From assembly GCA_023450085.1 (NCBI GenBank), contig JAEXHI010000024.1, positions 248,001-312,000 on the forward strand: a stretch of DNA of 64,000 bases. The letters run 5' to 3'. Under the pieces are notes generated by a model. That model was given only the letters and a program-made list of their open reading frames with translations, made no database searches and had not been told where the DNA came from. The position numbers were made by a program, and so were the translations under genes. Below, in pieces: positions 14,821 through 23,455 of this stretch; position 1 is the first letter of the stretch, and every line of letters begins with the position of its first letter. This stretch comes from Bacteroidota bacterium. Lineage in GTDB: Bacteria > Bacteroidota > Bacteroidia > Sphingobacteriales > Sphingobacteriaceae.

Positions 14821-16765
14821 CTTTCTCTATCCAATTGCCGTCTTCACGGATAATGCCAATCAGTTCGTCAATGGCATCGGCAGTTTTCACATTTTTCTTT
14901 ACCACTTCCTGTCCGCGGTAAAGTGTAATCCTGTCTGCTCCAGCACCTACATAACCGTAGTCGGCATCGGCCATTTCCCCTGGGCCATTGACAATACAGC
15001 CCATAATTCCAATTTTTACGCCTTTAAGGTGCGATGTTCTGGCTCTGATGGCCTGCGTAGTTTCTTGTAGATCAAACAAAGTTCTGCCGCAGCTTGGGCA
15101 CGAGATATATTCCGTTTTAGAGATACGTGTACGAGTAGCCTGTAAAATCCCAAAAGAAGTTGAGTTAACGACCGACACGGGAATACCATTAGCATTTATC
15201 CACACGCCATCACCAAATCCGTCAATGAGTAAACCACCTAAATCAGTAGCACTGTACAATTGGAAATCTTCCAAGTTTAGCCCATCAAAATTACGTTCGA
15301 TAATTACAGGGAGCTTCAAGCCAGCATCCAACAGTTGTACAAAAGCTTGGCGAAGGGTTTGCATCGCATTATCCGCTTTGGTAGTTAAAACCAATACTAC
15401 TTGTTGCAAGTCTTTTAATTGCGCTACCACCAGTTCTTCCGCCAAAACTTCCACGAAATTCAGCTTGGCGTCTTTTTGCTCAGTATTTAAATATTCCGTT
15501 AAATTAAATAACGGGTGGCAGTTTTGCTGATCAGCCAATTGCAGCCAAGTATTATAATTATAAAGCTGTTTCAATCCGCCAGGGAAAGAAAATGATGGCA
15601 ATTGGTTTCCAAGGTAAACCATATCACAAGCTTGGTCCGTTAGGTTATATTTGTCCAGCAAAGCCGAGTAATTAAATCCTACGGCATTAAGGATAGCGGG
15701 ATCTTTTAGGTTTTCATTTTCCAGATTGATGATAACCCTAGGCACTTGATGTCCACCAAGGTTTTCGATTTCATCGGTCAATCTACGTTTATGTTGGAAA
15801 GGGCTATAGCCCCCTAACCCCCTCAAGGGGGAATTAGTAGAAAGCTCCTCCTTCAGGAGGCGGGGGAGGTATCTATCTGCTAATGCTTTGGCTACTGGCG
15901 CTTCAAATTCAGGATCTTCTGTTAGGGAAACCCTAATGGTATCGCCTAAACCATCAGCCAATAGGGTACCAATACCCACTGCCGATTTGATACGGCCATC
16001 TTCGCCATCACCTGCTTCGGTAACTCCTAAATGTAGTGGATAGTTCATTCCCTCGGCCACCATGGTTTGTACCAGTAATCGATACGCTTGTACCATTACC
16101 TGCGTATTGCTCGACTTCATGGAAATGACCAAATTGTAATAGTTCAAGTCTTCGCAAATGCGGATAAATTCCATGGCCGACTCCACCATTCCGTGTGGCG
16201 TATCACCGTAGCGGCTCATGATTCTATCAGAAAGCGACCCGTGATTGGTACCAATACGCATGGCAGTTCCATATTCTTTACAGATTTTCACCAGCGGCGA
16301 AAACTTATCGTAAATACGGCTCAACTCTCCTTGGTAGGCAGCGTCGGTATATTCTATATTTTCGAATTTCTTTTTATCGGCGTAATTGCCTGGATTTACC
16401 CGTACCTTTTCAACAATACGTGCTGCAAGTTCGGCAGCATTAGGGGTAAAGTGGATATCGGCCACCAAAGGAACATTGTAACCACGCAAACGCAGTTCCT
16501 TTTTGATATTGGCCAAGTTCTCAGCTTCCTTAATGCTAGGGGCCGTGATCCGTACATATTCGCAACCGCTTTCTACCATTCTGATGGTTTGCTCCACCGT
16601 ACCTAAGGTATCCATGGTGTCGGTTGTCGTCATCGACTGGATACGGATAGGATGATGGGCACCCATTGGGGTATCTCCTATTTGTACTTCGCGAGTAATA
16701 AACCTCGAATATTGGGTTAAACTATTACAGTAACCTCCCGCTAACATAATCGCTTCTTTTTGCAT
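14816..16765 (-). CDS. ispG: (E)-4-hydroxy-3-methylbut-2-enyl-diphosphate synthase
   Basis: Penultimate MEP-pathway enzyme, reducing MEcPP to HMBPP with a [4Fe-4S] cluster. At 649 residues it is the extended form with an inserted middle domain, as in Bacteroidota, chlamydiae and plants. The N-terminal TIM barrel has MGAHHPIRIQSMTTTDTMDT; the C-terminal cluster domain has CPSCGRTLFDLQ, GIMGCIVNGPGE and DADYGYVG, giving the three Cys and one Glu ligands. Residues about 299-321 (LPRLLKEELSTNSPLRGLGG region) are encoded by a palindromic repeat inserted in frame (15801-15876). The start may be MQKEAIM or the Met seven codons in. Confidence 0.94.
   Translation of the reverse strand: MQKEAIMLAGGYCNSLTQYSRFITREVQIGDTPMGAHHPIRIQSMTTTDTMDTLGTVEQTIRMVESGCEYVRITAPSIKEAENLANIKKELRLRGYNVPLVADIHFTPNAAELAARIVEKVRVNPGNYADKKKFENIEYTDAAYQGELSRIYDKFSPLVKICKEYGTAMRIGTNHGSLSDRIMSRYGDTPHGMVESAMEFIRICEDLNYYNLVISMKSSNTQVMVQAYRLLVQTMVAEGMNYPLHLGVTEAGDGEDGRIKSAVGIGTLLADGLGDTIRVSLTEDPEFEAPVAKALADRYLPRLLKEELSTNSPLRGLGGYSPFQHKRRLTDEIENLGGHQVPRVIINLENENLKDPAILNAVGFNYSALLDKYNLTDQACDMVYLGNQLPSFSFPGGLKQLYNYNTWLQLADQQNCHPLFNLTEYLNTEQKDAKLNFVEVLAEELVVAQLKDLQQVVLVLTTKADNAMQTLRQAFVQLLDAGLKLPVIIERNFDGLNLEDFQLYSATDLGGLLIDGFGDGVWINANGIPVSVVNSTSFGILQATRTRISKTEYISCPSCGRTLFDLQETTQAIRARTSHLKGVKIGIMGCIVNGPGEMADADYGYVGAGADRITLYRGQEVVKKNVKTADAIDELIGIIREDGNWIEKE
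15801..15876. repeat. Palindromic repeat inside the ispG reading frame
   Basis: Two G/C-rich hairpins, CCCCCTCAAGGGGG and CCTCCTTCAGGAGG, lie in mirrored order within an imperfect inverted repeat: CCCCCTAACCCCCT on one side against CCTCCCCCGCCTCCT (complement) on the other. This resembles the AGCCCCCTAACCCCC repeats that I know from intergenic regions of Bacteroidota. Here it is translated in frame without a stop, as Rickettsia palindromic elements are. Its G/C runs contrast sharply with the AT-rich surroundings. Confidence 0.75.
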
Positions 16766-16961
16766 GGACTACAAAGATAGGTGAAATGTTGGATTGCTAT
16801 ATTGTTGGATTGTTAAAAGTTAAAAGTTATAGGTTGTAAGTTAAAAGTAATACGTTCGAGGTCTGAAGTCAAAAAAACTGATTAAAAAAATAAAGCGTTG
16901 GAAAGTTACAAATCAGGCCATATCCCATTCACTCATTCAAAACTCTATCATTTAATCATTT
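16766..16961. repeat. Low-complexity GTTAAAAGTTAAAAG and CATTCACTCATTC repeats
   Basis: The gap upstream of ispG holds reiterated GTTAAAAGTTAAAAGTTATA words and, at 16916-16955, CATTCACTCATTCAAAACTC followed by TATCATTTAATCATTTTT. The second belongs to the same TGAATGA family as 42437-42533, 52644-52735 and 53117-53155. No gene is seen. Confidence 0.5.
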
Positions 16962-17582
16962 TTAGACCAACCTGTCTTTGATGACCAATGTTTCGGCAAT
17001 GATGTCATGGAAACAGCGACGTTTTTTATCGATAAAGGAATAGATATAACCAAAGCCTAAACTGACAACCGAAAAAATTTTGCTTGCATTGCGAAGCAAC
17101 GAAACCCCAATACCAATTCTAACAGCATGGTTATCGGTCACTTTAATGTCCATTAACTTTTTGCCTATGGTACCCTGAGTTTTGGAAGCATCGGCAAATA
17201 CGCTGTACACAAATTTGGTGAGTGGAATAAGAACTGCACCAATGATCAAAATCATGATTCGTTCTTTTTGAGTTTCTAAAAGGAGAAAACCAGCGAACAC
17301 TAAAACGGCATAAATCAACGTGATTAGAAAATAATCGATAGCCGATGCCATAAGGCGTTGATCGAAAGAAGCGAAATACTGTGGTTCAAATTTAGGTACA
17401 GCAAAACCAAATAGCTCTCTAAGTTCAACCATTTCATGGGCCTCTTTATAGTCGTCCATTCCTGGCTTTCTAACAAAAGTACTTGGCGAAAGCTTTAATT
17501 CCTTTAATTCTTCCAAGGTATATGGACCTTGCGGTTTACCGTTTACAACAATTGTGTACAATGTGAATAAGTTAGAAGTCAA
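16962..17582 (-). CDS. RDD-family membrane protein with GYF_2 domain
   Basis: A 206-residue protein. Residues about 8-58 match the GYF_2 pattern (YTIVVNGKPQGPYTLEELKE), a domain thought to bind proline-rich peptides. Residues about 68-200 are an RDD domain with three membrane helices (FDQRLMASAIDYFLITLIYA; GAVLIPLTKFVYSVF; the conserved QGTIGKKLMDIKV; and a C-terminal FIDKKRRCFHDIIAETLV). The function is unknown; some RDD proteins act in ion transport. It stands alone on the minus strand. Confidence 0.85.
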   Translation of the reverse strand: MTSNLFTLYTIVVNGKPQGPYTLEELKELKLSPSTFVRKPGMDDYKEAHEMVELRELFGFAVPKFEPQYFASFDQRLMASAIDYFLITLIYAVLVFAGFLLLETQKERIMILIIGAVLIPLTKFVYSVFADASKTQGTIGKKLMDIKVTDNHAVRIGIGVSLLRNASKIFSVVSLGFGYIYSFIDKKRRCFHDIIAETLVIKDRLV

Positions 17583-17659
17583 AATTAAAAATTAAAAACG
17601 GCAAAGTATGATATCTCATTCTTTAAAAAATCAACTTTTAATGAGACATCTACCAAATT

Positions 17660-17697
17660 AAAAAGCCTGCAATGAAGATCATCATTGCAGGCTTTTT
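17660..17697. terminator. Bidirectional terminator hairpin
   Basis: AAAAAGCCTGCAATGA pairs with TCATTGCAGGCTTTTT around a 6-base loop, a 16-bp stem with A and T runs at the ends. It lies 31 bases beyond the stop of the LiaF-like gene and would end that transcript on the minus strand. Confidence 0.9.
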
Positions 17698-17727
17698 AAC
17701 TTTTCAATTCAACTTTAAACTTTTAAC

Positions 17728-18708
17728 TTAATAAGTGTCTACTTCAAAGTTGCTCAAACCGCCATCCAAAAAGATGAACACTTTATTTTTGGAAGTTTGA
17801 TAATTAGGTGTCTCGTAGGATCCGTCGTCTTTTTTAACAAAACCTTTAAAGTCTTTTGAAGCTAAGCCTGTATGGGCCTTTATTCTGCAGCCCGAACCAT
17901 GTGGCACCTTAATTTCAACATTAGCCACGCCAGTTTTCACACGTACATCAGCAATAGGGATTAAATCACCTACTTTAATTTTCACATCAGCTGCGCCACC
18001 ATCAAAATTGATGCTTCTTACTTTATATTTGGTTAAATCAAAATCTATTTCACCTGCTCCCATGGATAGGTTCATGGTCCAAGTTGGTTGCGTATTTAAG
18101 CGAACATTTACTTCATTACCACCCGTATTAAAAGACCAGTTATTCTTGTCTCTGCCTCTACGCTTATCGCTCATTTTAAAGGTTAGGGTATTGGTGCTAT
18201 CTGTAGTTGTTTTGGTAAGCGAGAAATTACCTCTCTTTTTGTTCACAGTAGCTTCGAACAAGCTGTCGGTAGTTTCATCCAATTTAAAAGAAGTGCCGCC
18301 TCCAGACAAATTCAACACTGTTTTCTTGATGGAGTCTGCTGGGTTATAAAGCTCCGCAAATTTCATCCCCTCATAAGTGGTGCCGCTGGTATCGCTATCG
18401 TCCCAATCCATATTGGCTTCAATATCTTTGTCTTTCCAAAAGTTTAACCAATTACGGCTATGGGGTCTTTCTTGTCCCCTAACAAATAAAAAGGCCAAAG
18501 CAATGATCAAAATCCCAAGGGAAACAACACTACCTGTTTGAGAGCCATTTCTGTTCAAAAGCATGTTAACGCCTCCAATGATCAGAAATATCGGCCAAAA
18601 GCCCCATACGTTTCTCCAGTAAAACTCGATCACATTTAAATTATCTAGCAAGAGTACACCACCTACAAAAAGCAGCACTACTCCCCATATTATTCTTTCG
18701 TATTTCAT
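17728..18708 (-). CDS. LiaF-like membrane protein (DUF5668-type N-terminus)
   Basis: A 326-residue protein. The N-terminus carries three or four short helices in the LiaI/LiaF-like arrangement (IIWGVVLLFVGGVLLLDNLN; VWGFWPIFLIIGGVNMLLNR; VSLGILIIALAFLFV, about residues 5-77). The C-terminal 200 residues form the beta-rich repeat domain typical of LiaF/toastrack proteins (LNLSGGGTSFKLD; NLSMGAGEIDFDLTKYKV; SINFDGGAADVKIKVG). In Firmicutes LiaF restrains an envelope-stress kinase; here the partner is the PspC gene 32 bases upstream. An envelope-stress role is inferred. Confidence 0.82.
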   Translation of the reverse strand: MKYERIIWGVVLLFVGGVLLLDNLNVIEFYWRNVWGFWPIFLIIGGVNMLLNRNGSQTGSVVSLGILIIALAFLFVRGQERPHSRNWLNFWKDKDIEANMDWDDSDTSGTTYEGMKFAELYNPADSIKKTVLNLSGGGTSFKLDETTDSLFEATVNKKRGNFSLTKTTTDSTNTLTFKMSDKRRGRDKNNWSFNTGGNEVNVRLNTQPTWTMNLSMGAGEIDFDLTKYKVRSINFDGGAADVKIKVGDLIPIADVRVKTGVANVEIKVPHGSGCRIKAHTGLASKDFKGFVKKDDGSYETPNYQTSKNKVFIFLDGGLSNFEVDTY

Positions 18709-18740
18709 ATCCGTTGGTTTTAAGGTAATTGTCCCAATAA

Positions 18741-19403
18741 TTAGGCTTGGGTATTATTTTGATGATTATCTTCTGTGGTATCGGTTGTCGTAGGCGCCTC
18801 CGAAGGTTGTTCCGTTTTACGTTGAGCTTCTTCAGTAGTTTTCTTGAAGTTCTCCCATTCGTTTTTGCGTTGGTTTCTAAAAATCAGACTGATTCCGAGG
18901 GCAACAATTGCCAAAGGCCAAAGTTTATAGATATGGAAGATATTGAACCAGTGTGGCACGAAACCTAGCTGTCTCATTAAAAAGTAAACGCCTAATACCA
19001 GTAGGATTAAGCCTACTACCGTTTTACCAGTATCATTTCCTTTCATTTTATGTGGGGTTTCAAATTTGGTGAAAGCATCAGCATTTTGGGTATTCCATTT
19101 GGTTTGCGTTGCTTCTTGTTGGGTATCCGCAAATGCCTCAGGCGAATTAAATACCGAACCGCCTTGAGGGTTGTATTTATAAAAATCGTTAAACTGTTTA
19201 AATTTAACTCGCGGATCATTATTTACAGGTGCCACAATCCATAAAATGATATAGGCCAATATACCGCTACCTGCCAAAAATATGGTAGTCAATACGAACA
19301 ATAACCTTACAATGGTTACATCTATCTGCATATATTCTGCCAATCCGGATGCCACTCCTGCCACTGTTTTATCGTGCTCGTTTCTATATAGTTTCTTTTC
19401 CAT
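18741..19403 (-). CDS. PspC-domain membrane protein
   Basis: A 220-residue protein beginning with a clear PspC domain (KKLYRNEHDKTVAGVASGLA, then EYMQIDVTIVRLLFVL and one helix to about residue 58). A middle linker is followed by two more helices (about 125-143 and 152-172) that resemble the LiaI-like region, and a Thr/Glu-rich tail. PspC proteins act in envelope stress in other bacteria. It starts 15 bases after the SDR gene and is followed by the LiaF-like gene, suggesting a three-gene operon. Confidence 0.88.
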   Translation of the reverse strand: MEKKLYRNEHDKTVAGVASGLAEYMQIDVTIVRLLFVLTTIFLAGSGILAYIILWIVAPVNNDPRVKFKQFNDFYKYNPQGGSVFNSPEAFADTQQEATQTKWNTQNADAFTKFETPHKMKGNDTGKTVVGLILLVLGVYFLMRQLGFVPHWFNIFHIYKLWPLAIVALGISLIFRNQRKNEWENFKKTTEEAQRKTEQPSEAPTTTDTTEDNHQNNTQA

Positions 19404-19418
19404 TGTTTGTTCTCCTTT

Positions 19419-20108
19419 CTAAAAATTCAAAGGTTTTAGCACCAGTTCATCAACGTTTGCACCATCACTAAGTTTTAAAATGGTACCAATTGCTTTGGCT
19501 ACGTCCTCTGGTTGTACAAACTTACTTTGATCTAGTGTTGTTCCTTCCCAAGATGCAGTGTAAGTTGAGCCTGGAATAATTGCCGTTACCTTTACGTGGT
19601 GCGGTGCTAATTCGCTTCGCAATACATCATTAAGACTTAGCATCGCTGCTTTTGTTACACTATAACTCCCTGCATTTTGTACAGGCATTTTACTGGCCAC
19701 CGAGCAGATGTTAAAAATATGGCCAAATCCTTGACTACGCATCTTTACACCAATATGTTTTCCCACATAATATGCGGCATTTACATTTACATTTTGTTGC
19801 ATTTCAAAAGCTTCGTCAGTTTCGTCCAACAAACTTCCAGGTTTGAATACGCCTACATTATTTACCAAAACATGTACCTCTGGTACAAAAGCCAAAGCCT
19901 TTTCAATGAACTGAAACACTTCTTCCTTTTTACTCATATCGGCTTTAATGGCCAACACTTTTACGCCGAAACCATCCAGTTCATTTTCCAACTCCTGTAA
20001 GTCTTTGCCATTGCGGGCACAGGCTACAATATCATAGCCACTTTGTGCCAGTTCAAGAGCCACAGCCCTACCTATCCCTTTGGTTGCGCCAGTTACAATT
20101 GCTTTCAT
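19419..20108 (-). CDS. Short-chain dehydrogenase/reductase
   Basis: A 229-residue classical SDR. The Rossmann motif is TGATKGIGRAVA (residues 7-18), the NNVGVF stretch corresponds to NNAG, and the catalytic tetrad residues include Ser (CSVASKMP) with Tyr and Lys in YSVTKAA. The substrate is unknown; the closest general type is 3-oxoacyl-ACP reductase-like. It is the first gene of the SDR-PspC-LiaF run, and its promoter region faces that of mlaE. Confidence 0.9.
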   Translation of the reverse strand: MKAIVTGATKGIGRAVALELAQSGYDIVACARNGKDLQELENELDGFGVKVLAIKADMSKKEEVFQFIEKALAFVPEVHVLVNNVGVFKPGSLLDETDEAFEMQQNVNVNAAYYVGKHIGVKMRSQGFGHIFNICSVASKMPVQNAGSYSVTKAAMLSLNDVLRSELAPHHVKVTAIIPGSTYTASWEGTTLDQSKFVQPEDVAKAIGTILKLSDGANVDELVLKPLNF

Positions 20109-20245
20109 CTCATTCTATTTTAATACCTGCAAAAAAGGCAATAATATTTCAATCGAGAATATTTTTTCAATAAATAAGTCCTGCCAGAACATTTTTGTTG
20201 TTTCTTTGTATAATATTGAGTTAACTTAAGCAAATTGTTTATTAG

Positions 20246-20980
20246 ATGAATTTTACCAATTTTGGCCGATATATACTACTGCTAAAAGCCGCTTTTAAGA
20301 GGCCTGAAAAATGGAAAATATACATGAAAGCCATCTTTCAACAGATGGACTTCATTGGTGTAGGTTCTCTTGGACTGATTGCCATCATTTCTACCTTTAT
20401 TGGGGCGGTAATGACTTTACAGATTGCTTTCCAGTTGGTGAGCGATTTTATTCCCAAAACTATTATTGGTTCCGTAAACCGTGACTCTACCATCTTGGAG
20501 CTTAGTCCAACCATTAGTGCTATTGTTTTAGCTGGTAAAATTGGCTCTGCTATTTCTTCGGAAATTGGTACCATGAGAGTAACTGAACAAATTGACGCCC
20601 TTGAAATTATGGGGATCAATGCTCCTGGATACCTGATCCTTCCTAAAATTTTAGCAGGGATTACCATGGTTCCTATGTTGGTAATCATTTCTATGGTTTT
20701 GAGTATCACTGGTGGATATTTAGGCGGTACTTTATCTGGCGCAGTTTCTCCTACAGAATATATCCAAGGGATCACTACTGATTTTAATCCATTTACCATT
20801 GCGGTAGCTTTAGTTAAAGCTTTTGTTTTTGGTTTTATCATTACCTCTGTACCTGCCTACGAAGGTTTTTACGTAAAAGGAGGTGCTTTGGAAGTAGCGC
20901 AAGCTAGTACCAGAGCAGTTGTGGTAAGCTGTATCAGTATTTTAGCGTGTGACTACCTTGTAACTGGTTTAATGTTATGA
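20246..20980 (+). CDS. mlaE: MlaE-family ABC transporter permease
   Basis: A 244-residue integral membrane permease of the phospholipid/lipid-asymmetry (Mla) system. It has five or six hydrophobic segments and the MlaE signature ISAIVLAGKIGSAISSEIGT, then MRVTEQIDALEIMGINAPGY. Its stop overlaps the mlaF start by 4 bases (ATGA), so the two are translationally coupled. No MCE-domain substrate-binding protein (MlaD) follows in this window. Confidence 0.93.
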   Translation: MNFTNFGRYILLLKAAFKRPEKWKIYMKAIFQQMDFIGVGSLGLIAIISTFIGAVMTLQIAFQLVSDFIPKTIIGSVNRDSTILELSPTISAIVLAGKIGSAISSEIGTMRVTEQIDALEIMGINAPGYLILPKILAGITMVPMLVIISMVLSITGGYLGGTLSGAVSPTEYIQGITTDFNPFTIAVALVKAFVFGFIITSVPAYEGFYVKGGALEVAQASTRAVVVSCISILACDYLVTGLML

Positions 20981-21729
20981 TTGAGATTAAAGACATCCAT
21001 AAATCGTTTGGCGACAACGAAGTTTTAAAAGGGATTTCGGGCAAGTTTGAACCAGGCATCACCAACTTGATCATTGGCGGATCTGGCTCAGGAAAAACCA
21101 CCCTACTTAAGTGTATGATTGGTTTGCACCATCCTGAACAAGGCAGTGTAACTTATGACGGCAGAGATTTTACCCAGTTAAATACCGAAGAACGTATTGA
21201 GATTAGGAAAGAAATTGGCATGTTGTTCCAAGGTTCTGCCCTGTTTGACTCCATGACGGTAGAGGAAAATATCATGTTCCCTTTGAACATGTTCACCGAC
21301 CAATCAAGAAGCGAAAAGCTTGACCGTGTTAATTTTTGTTTAGACAGGGTTAATCTGGAAGGCAAAAACAAACTTTTCCCTGCGGAGCTTTCAGGAGGGA
21401 TGAAAAAGCGTGTGGGTATTGCCCGTGCTATTGCCATGAACCCGAAATATCTTTTCTGTGATGAGCCAAACTCTGGCCTAGATCCTAAAACTTCTATTGT
21501 AATTGATGAATTGATCAAGGAAATTACCGAAGAGTACAACACCACTACGGTAGTGGTTACCCATGATATGAACTCGGTAATGGGCATTGGCGACTATATC
21601 ATGTTCTTACACCAAGGCAAAAAGTTTTGGGAAGGCTCTAACAAGGAAATTGCCAAAACCGATATCCCAGAGCTAAACGACTTTGTATTTGCCAGCCGTT
21701 TCATGAAGGCGGCTAAAGACAAATTTTAA
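20977..21729 (+). CDS. mlaF: MlaF-family ABC transporter ATPase
   Basis: A 250-residue ATP-binding subunit. Walker A is GGSGSGKTT (residues 34-42), the signature is LSGGMKKRVGIARA, Walker B is YLFCDEPNSGLDP and the switch His is in VVTHDM. It energises lipid movement between the membranes together with MlaE. The start overlaps mlaE by 4 bases. The frequent Mla arrangement has an MCE protein downstream, but here an unrelated methyltransferase follows after 140 bases. Confidence 0.93.
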   Translation: MIEIKDIHKSFGDNEVLKGISGKFEPGITNLIIGGSGSGKTTLLKCMIGLHHPEQGSVTYDGRDFTQLNTEERIEIRKEIGMLFQGSALFDSMTVEENIMFPLNMFTDQSRSEKLDRVNFCLDRVNLEGKNKLFPAELSGGMKKRVGIARAIAMNPKYLFCDEPNSGLDPKTSIVIDELIKEITEEYNTTTVVVTHDMNSVMGIGDYIMFLHQGKKFWEGSNKEIAKTDIPELNDFVFASRFMKAAKDKF

Positions 21730-21869
21730 AATTCTTATCTTTGCTGCCGCTATCGTTCAAACGTAAGTAAGAACTGATTAGAAAGTTAGCTATTTCCTTA
21801 AATTAGGAGATTAGCTAACGGCATATTATTATGGGGTATCTAATACCTCTTTAAAAACCATTCCATTAC

Positions 21870-22754
21870 ATGATACAACTGCTTAACCCTATCCACTGGA
21901 AAGATTATGAACTGATTGACTGTGGCGATTTTGAGAAATTAGAACGCTTTGGCAATCTTGTACTTTCAAGACCTGAACCTCAAGCAGTTTGGAAAAAAGT
22001 ATTATCTCCAGAGGAATGGAAAAAAAGAGCACATATCACCTTTAGAGGCCGCTCTGCTACGAGTGGTGATTGGGTGAAGCATCAAAAAAATGCGCCTGAT
22101 CGTTGGAATGTGAACTATCAAAATGATGAGATCAGCATTAACCTACGCTTAGGATTAACCTCCTTTAAGCACGTGGGTGTTTTCCCTGAACAAGCGGTAA
22201 ACTGGGACTATATTTCTTCTTCCATCAAGAGGTTTAAAACACCTAGCCCCAAAGTACTTAATCTATTTGCCTACACTGGCGCGGCATCTTTAGTGGCCAA
22301 AGCAGCAGGTGCTGATACTACTCACGTGGATTCTATTAGACAGGTAGTGACATGGGCTGCAGAAAACCAAGAACTTTCTAACCTTAAAGATGTTCGTTGG
22401 GTAGTGGAAGATGCCTTGAAGTTTGTAAAACGCGAACTTAAACGTGGCAAAAAATACAACGGTATTATTTTAGATCCTCCTGCTTATGGCCATGGTCCAA
22501 ATGGCGAGAAGTGGAAATTGGAAGACCATATCCAAGAAATGATGCAGGACGTAGTACAGCTTTTAGATCCCGAGGAGCACTTCCTGATCTTAAACACCTA
22601 TTCATTAGGCTTTTCTTCGGTGATTGTAGAGAACTTGATTAGAACCTCATTCCCACAAGTAAAGAATTTAGAATGCGGAGAGCTATTTTTACAAGCAACC
22701 TCTGGCATTAAATTGCCTTTGGGTGTATTTGGAAAGTTTAGGAGTAACGCATAA
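21870..22754 (+). CDS. Class I SAM-dependent methyltransferase (rRNA cytosine-type)
   Basis: A 294-residue methyltransferase resembling the catalytic half of RlmI/YccW-type 23S rRNA methyltransferases but without an N-terminal PUA domain. The SAM site is VLNLFAYTGAASLVAKAAGA, the acidic ribose contact is in HVDSIRQVVTWA, and the catalytic motif is ILDPPAYGHG. The substrate, RNA or protein, cannot be fixed from the sequence. A TATCTTTG element resembling a -7 box lies shortly after the mlaF stop, so it may have its own promoter. Confidence 0.82.
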   Translation: MIQLLNPIHWKDYELIDCGDFEKLERFGNLVLSRPEPQAVWKKVLSPEEWKKRAHITFRGRSATSGDWVKHQKNAPDRWNVNYQNDEISINLRLGLTSFKHVGVFPEQAVNWDYISSSIKRFKTPSPKVLNLFAYTGAASLVAKAAGADTTHVDSIRQVVTWAAENQELSNLKDVRWVVEDALKFVKRELKRGKKYNGIILDPPAYGHGPNGEKWKLEDHIQEMMQDVVQLLDPEEHFLILNTYSLGFSSVIVENLIRTSFPQVKNLECGELFLQATSGIKLPLGVFGKFRSNA

Positions 22755-22827
22755 GTAAACGGGTTATTTGTTTAATTGGTTATTCGTATCCAGCGACCCA
22801 ACCTTATTGGAAGTATTTAATTTTCAT

Positions 22828-22835
22828 TAAATTTG
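22828..22835 (+). promoter_or_regulatory. Promoter of the toxin-antitoxin pair
   Basis: TAAATTTG matches TAnnTTTG exactly. A TTGG at 22807-22810 lies 18 bases upstream as a -33 element. Transcription would start close to the ATG at 22841, giving a leaderless or nearly leaderless antitoxin message. Confidence 0.55.
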
Positions 22836-22840
22836 TGATT

Positions 22841-23059
22841 ATGGAAAGCCTTTTAATACATCCGGAAAACAATGAACAGCTTGCTGCTGTTAAGGCGGTA
22901 TTAAAAGCTTTAAAAATACAGTTCGAAGTAAATACTCCTTCTTCTGAACTACCATCACACATTAAGCAGCTTGCAAGTAAAAGTATAAAGCAATACGAAG
23001 AAAATGGCGATGCTATTTCATTAGATGAATTTGCACAGCAATACTTTGTCAAAAAATAA
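22841..23059 (+). CDS. DUF2683-like antitoxin
   Basis: A 72-residue protein (start MESLLIHPENNEQLAAVKAV; a GTG two codons upstream is possible). The central part, ALKIQFEVNTPSSELPSHIK, and the acidic C-terminus, ISLDEFAQQYF, are typical of the small DUF2683-type proteins encoded next to RelE/ParE toxins in Bacteroidota. The following toxin-like frame begins inside its last codons. The antitoxin assignment rests on size, sequence character and the neighbour. Confidence 0.75.
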   Translation: MESLLIHPENNEQLAAVKAVLKALKIQFEVNTPSSELPSHIKQLASKSIKQYEENGDAISLDEFAQQYFVKK

Positions 23060-23343
23060 GCTTTACGCTTAAATTTGGATCACAAGCAGGGGTAACTTAT
23101 CAAGCCATCATTACTCAACTTAATGAAAGATGGTCAGAGAAAACAGCTCTAAAATTCGAAGAAAAAGTTAAAAGCTGTTTATATCTAATTAGCGAAAATC
23201 CACTTTTACATCCACTTGTTGATGAAACCTTGCAGCTAAGAAAATGTATTGTCCATAAAAATTGTTCTATCCTATACAAGGTTTATGAAAAGGAAGTACT
23301 TGTAGTTTGCTTTTGGGACAACAGACAGGAGCCAATGTTTTGA
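23046..23343 (+). pseudogene. RelE/ParE-type toxin with a displaced frame
   Basis: A 96-codon frame from ATA at 23056 to TGA at 23343 encodes a protein of RelE/ParE type: SFTLKFGSQAGVTYQAIITQ, LNERWSEKTALKFEEKV, LISENPLLHPLVDETLQLRK, then NCSILYKVYEKEVLVVCFWD. No ATG, GTG or TTG occurs in this frame. The natural start would be TTG at 23046 (TTG TCA AAA), overlapping the antitoxin end, but that frame stops after eight codons. The two frames would join if the run of six A (23051-23056) were five. Either the gene is inactivated, the run slips during synthesis, or this is a sequencing error. An ATA start is a further, unlikely option. Confidence 0.7.
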
Positions 23344-23384
23344 TCTTTGGCTAAGGCGATAATAAAAACACTTAAACAAGAGAA

Positions 23385-23404
23385 GCCTCCACATCCATGG
23401 AGGC
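23385..23404. terminator. GCCTCCA/TGGAGGC hairpin after the haem-uptake operon
   Basis: A 7-bp perfect stem with a 6-base loop, 52 bases beyond the last gene of the minus-strand operon and 42 bases after the toxin stop. The U-tract is weak on either strand, so termination is plausible rather than certain. Confidence 0.5.
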
Positions 23405-23455
23405 CTTCCCTAAACAAAACAAACTATTAATAATTGATACTAACCTAAGATCTTT

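Noticed and set aside
21785..21820. Riboswitch ahead of the methyltransferase
   Set aside because: Only one AT-rich hairpin (GTTAGCTA/TTAGCTAAC) is visible, with none of the conserved blocks of known riboswitches.
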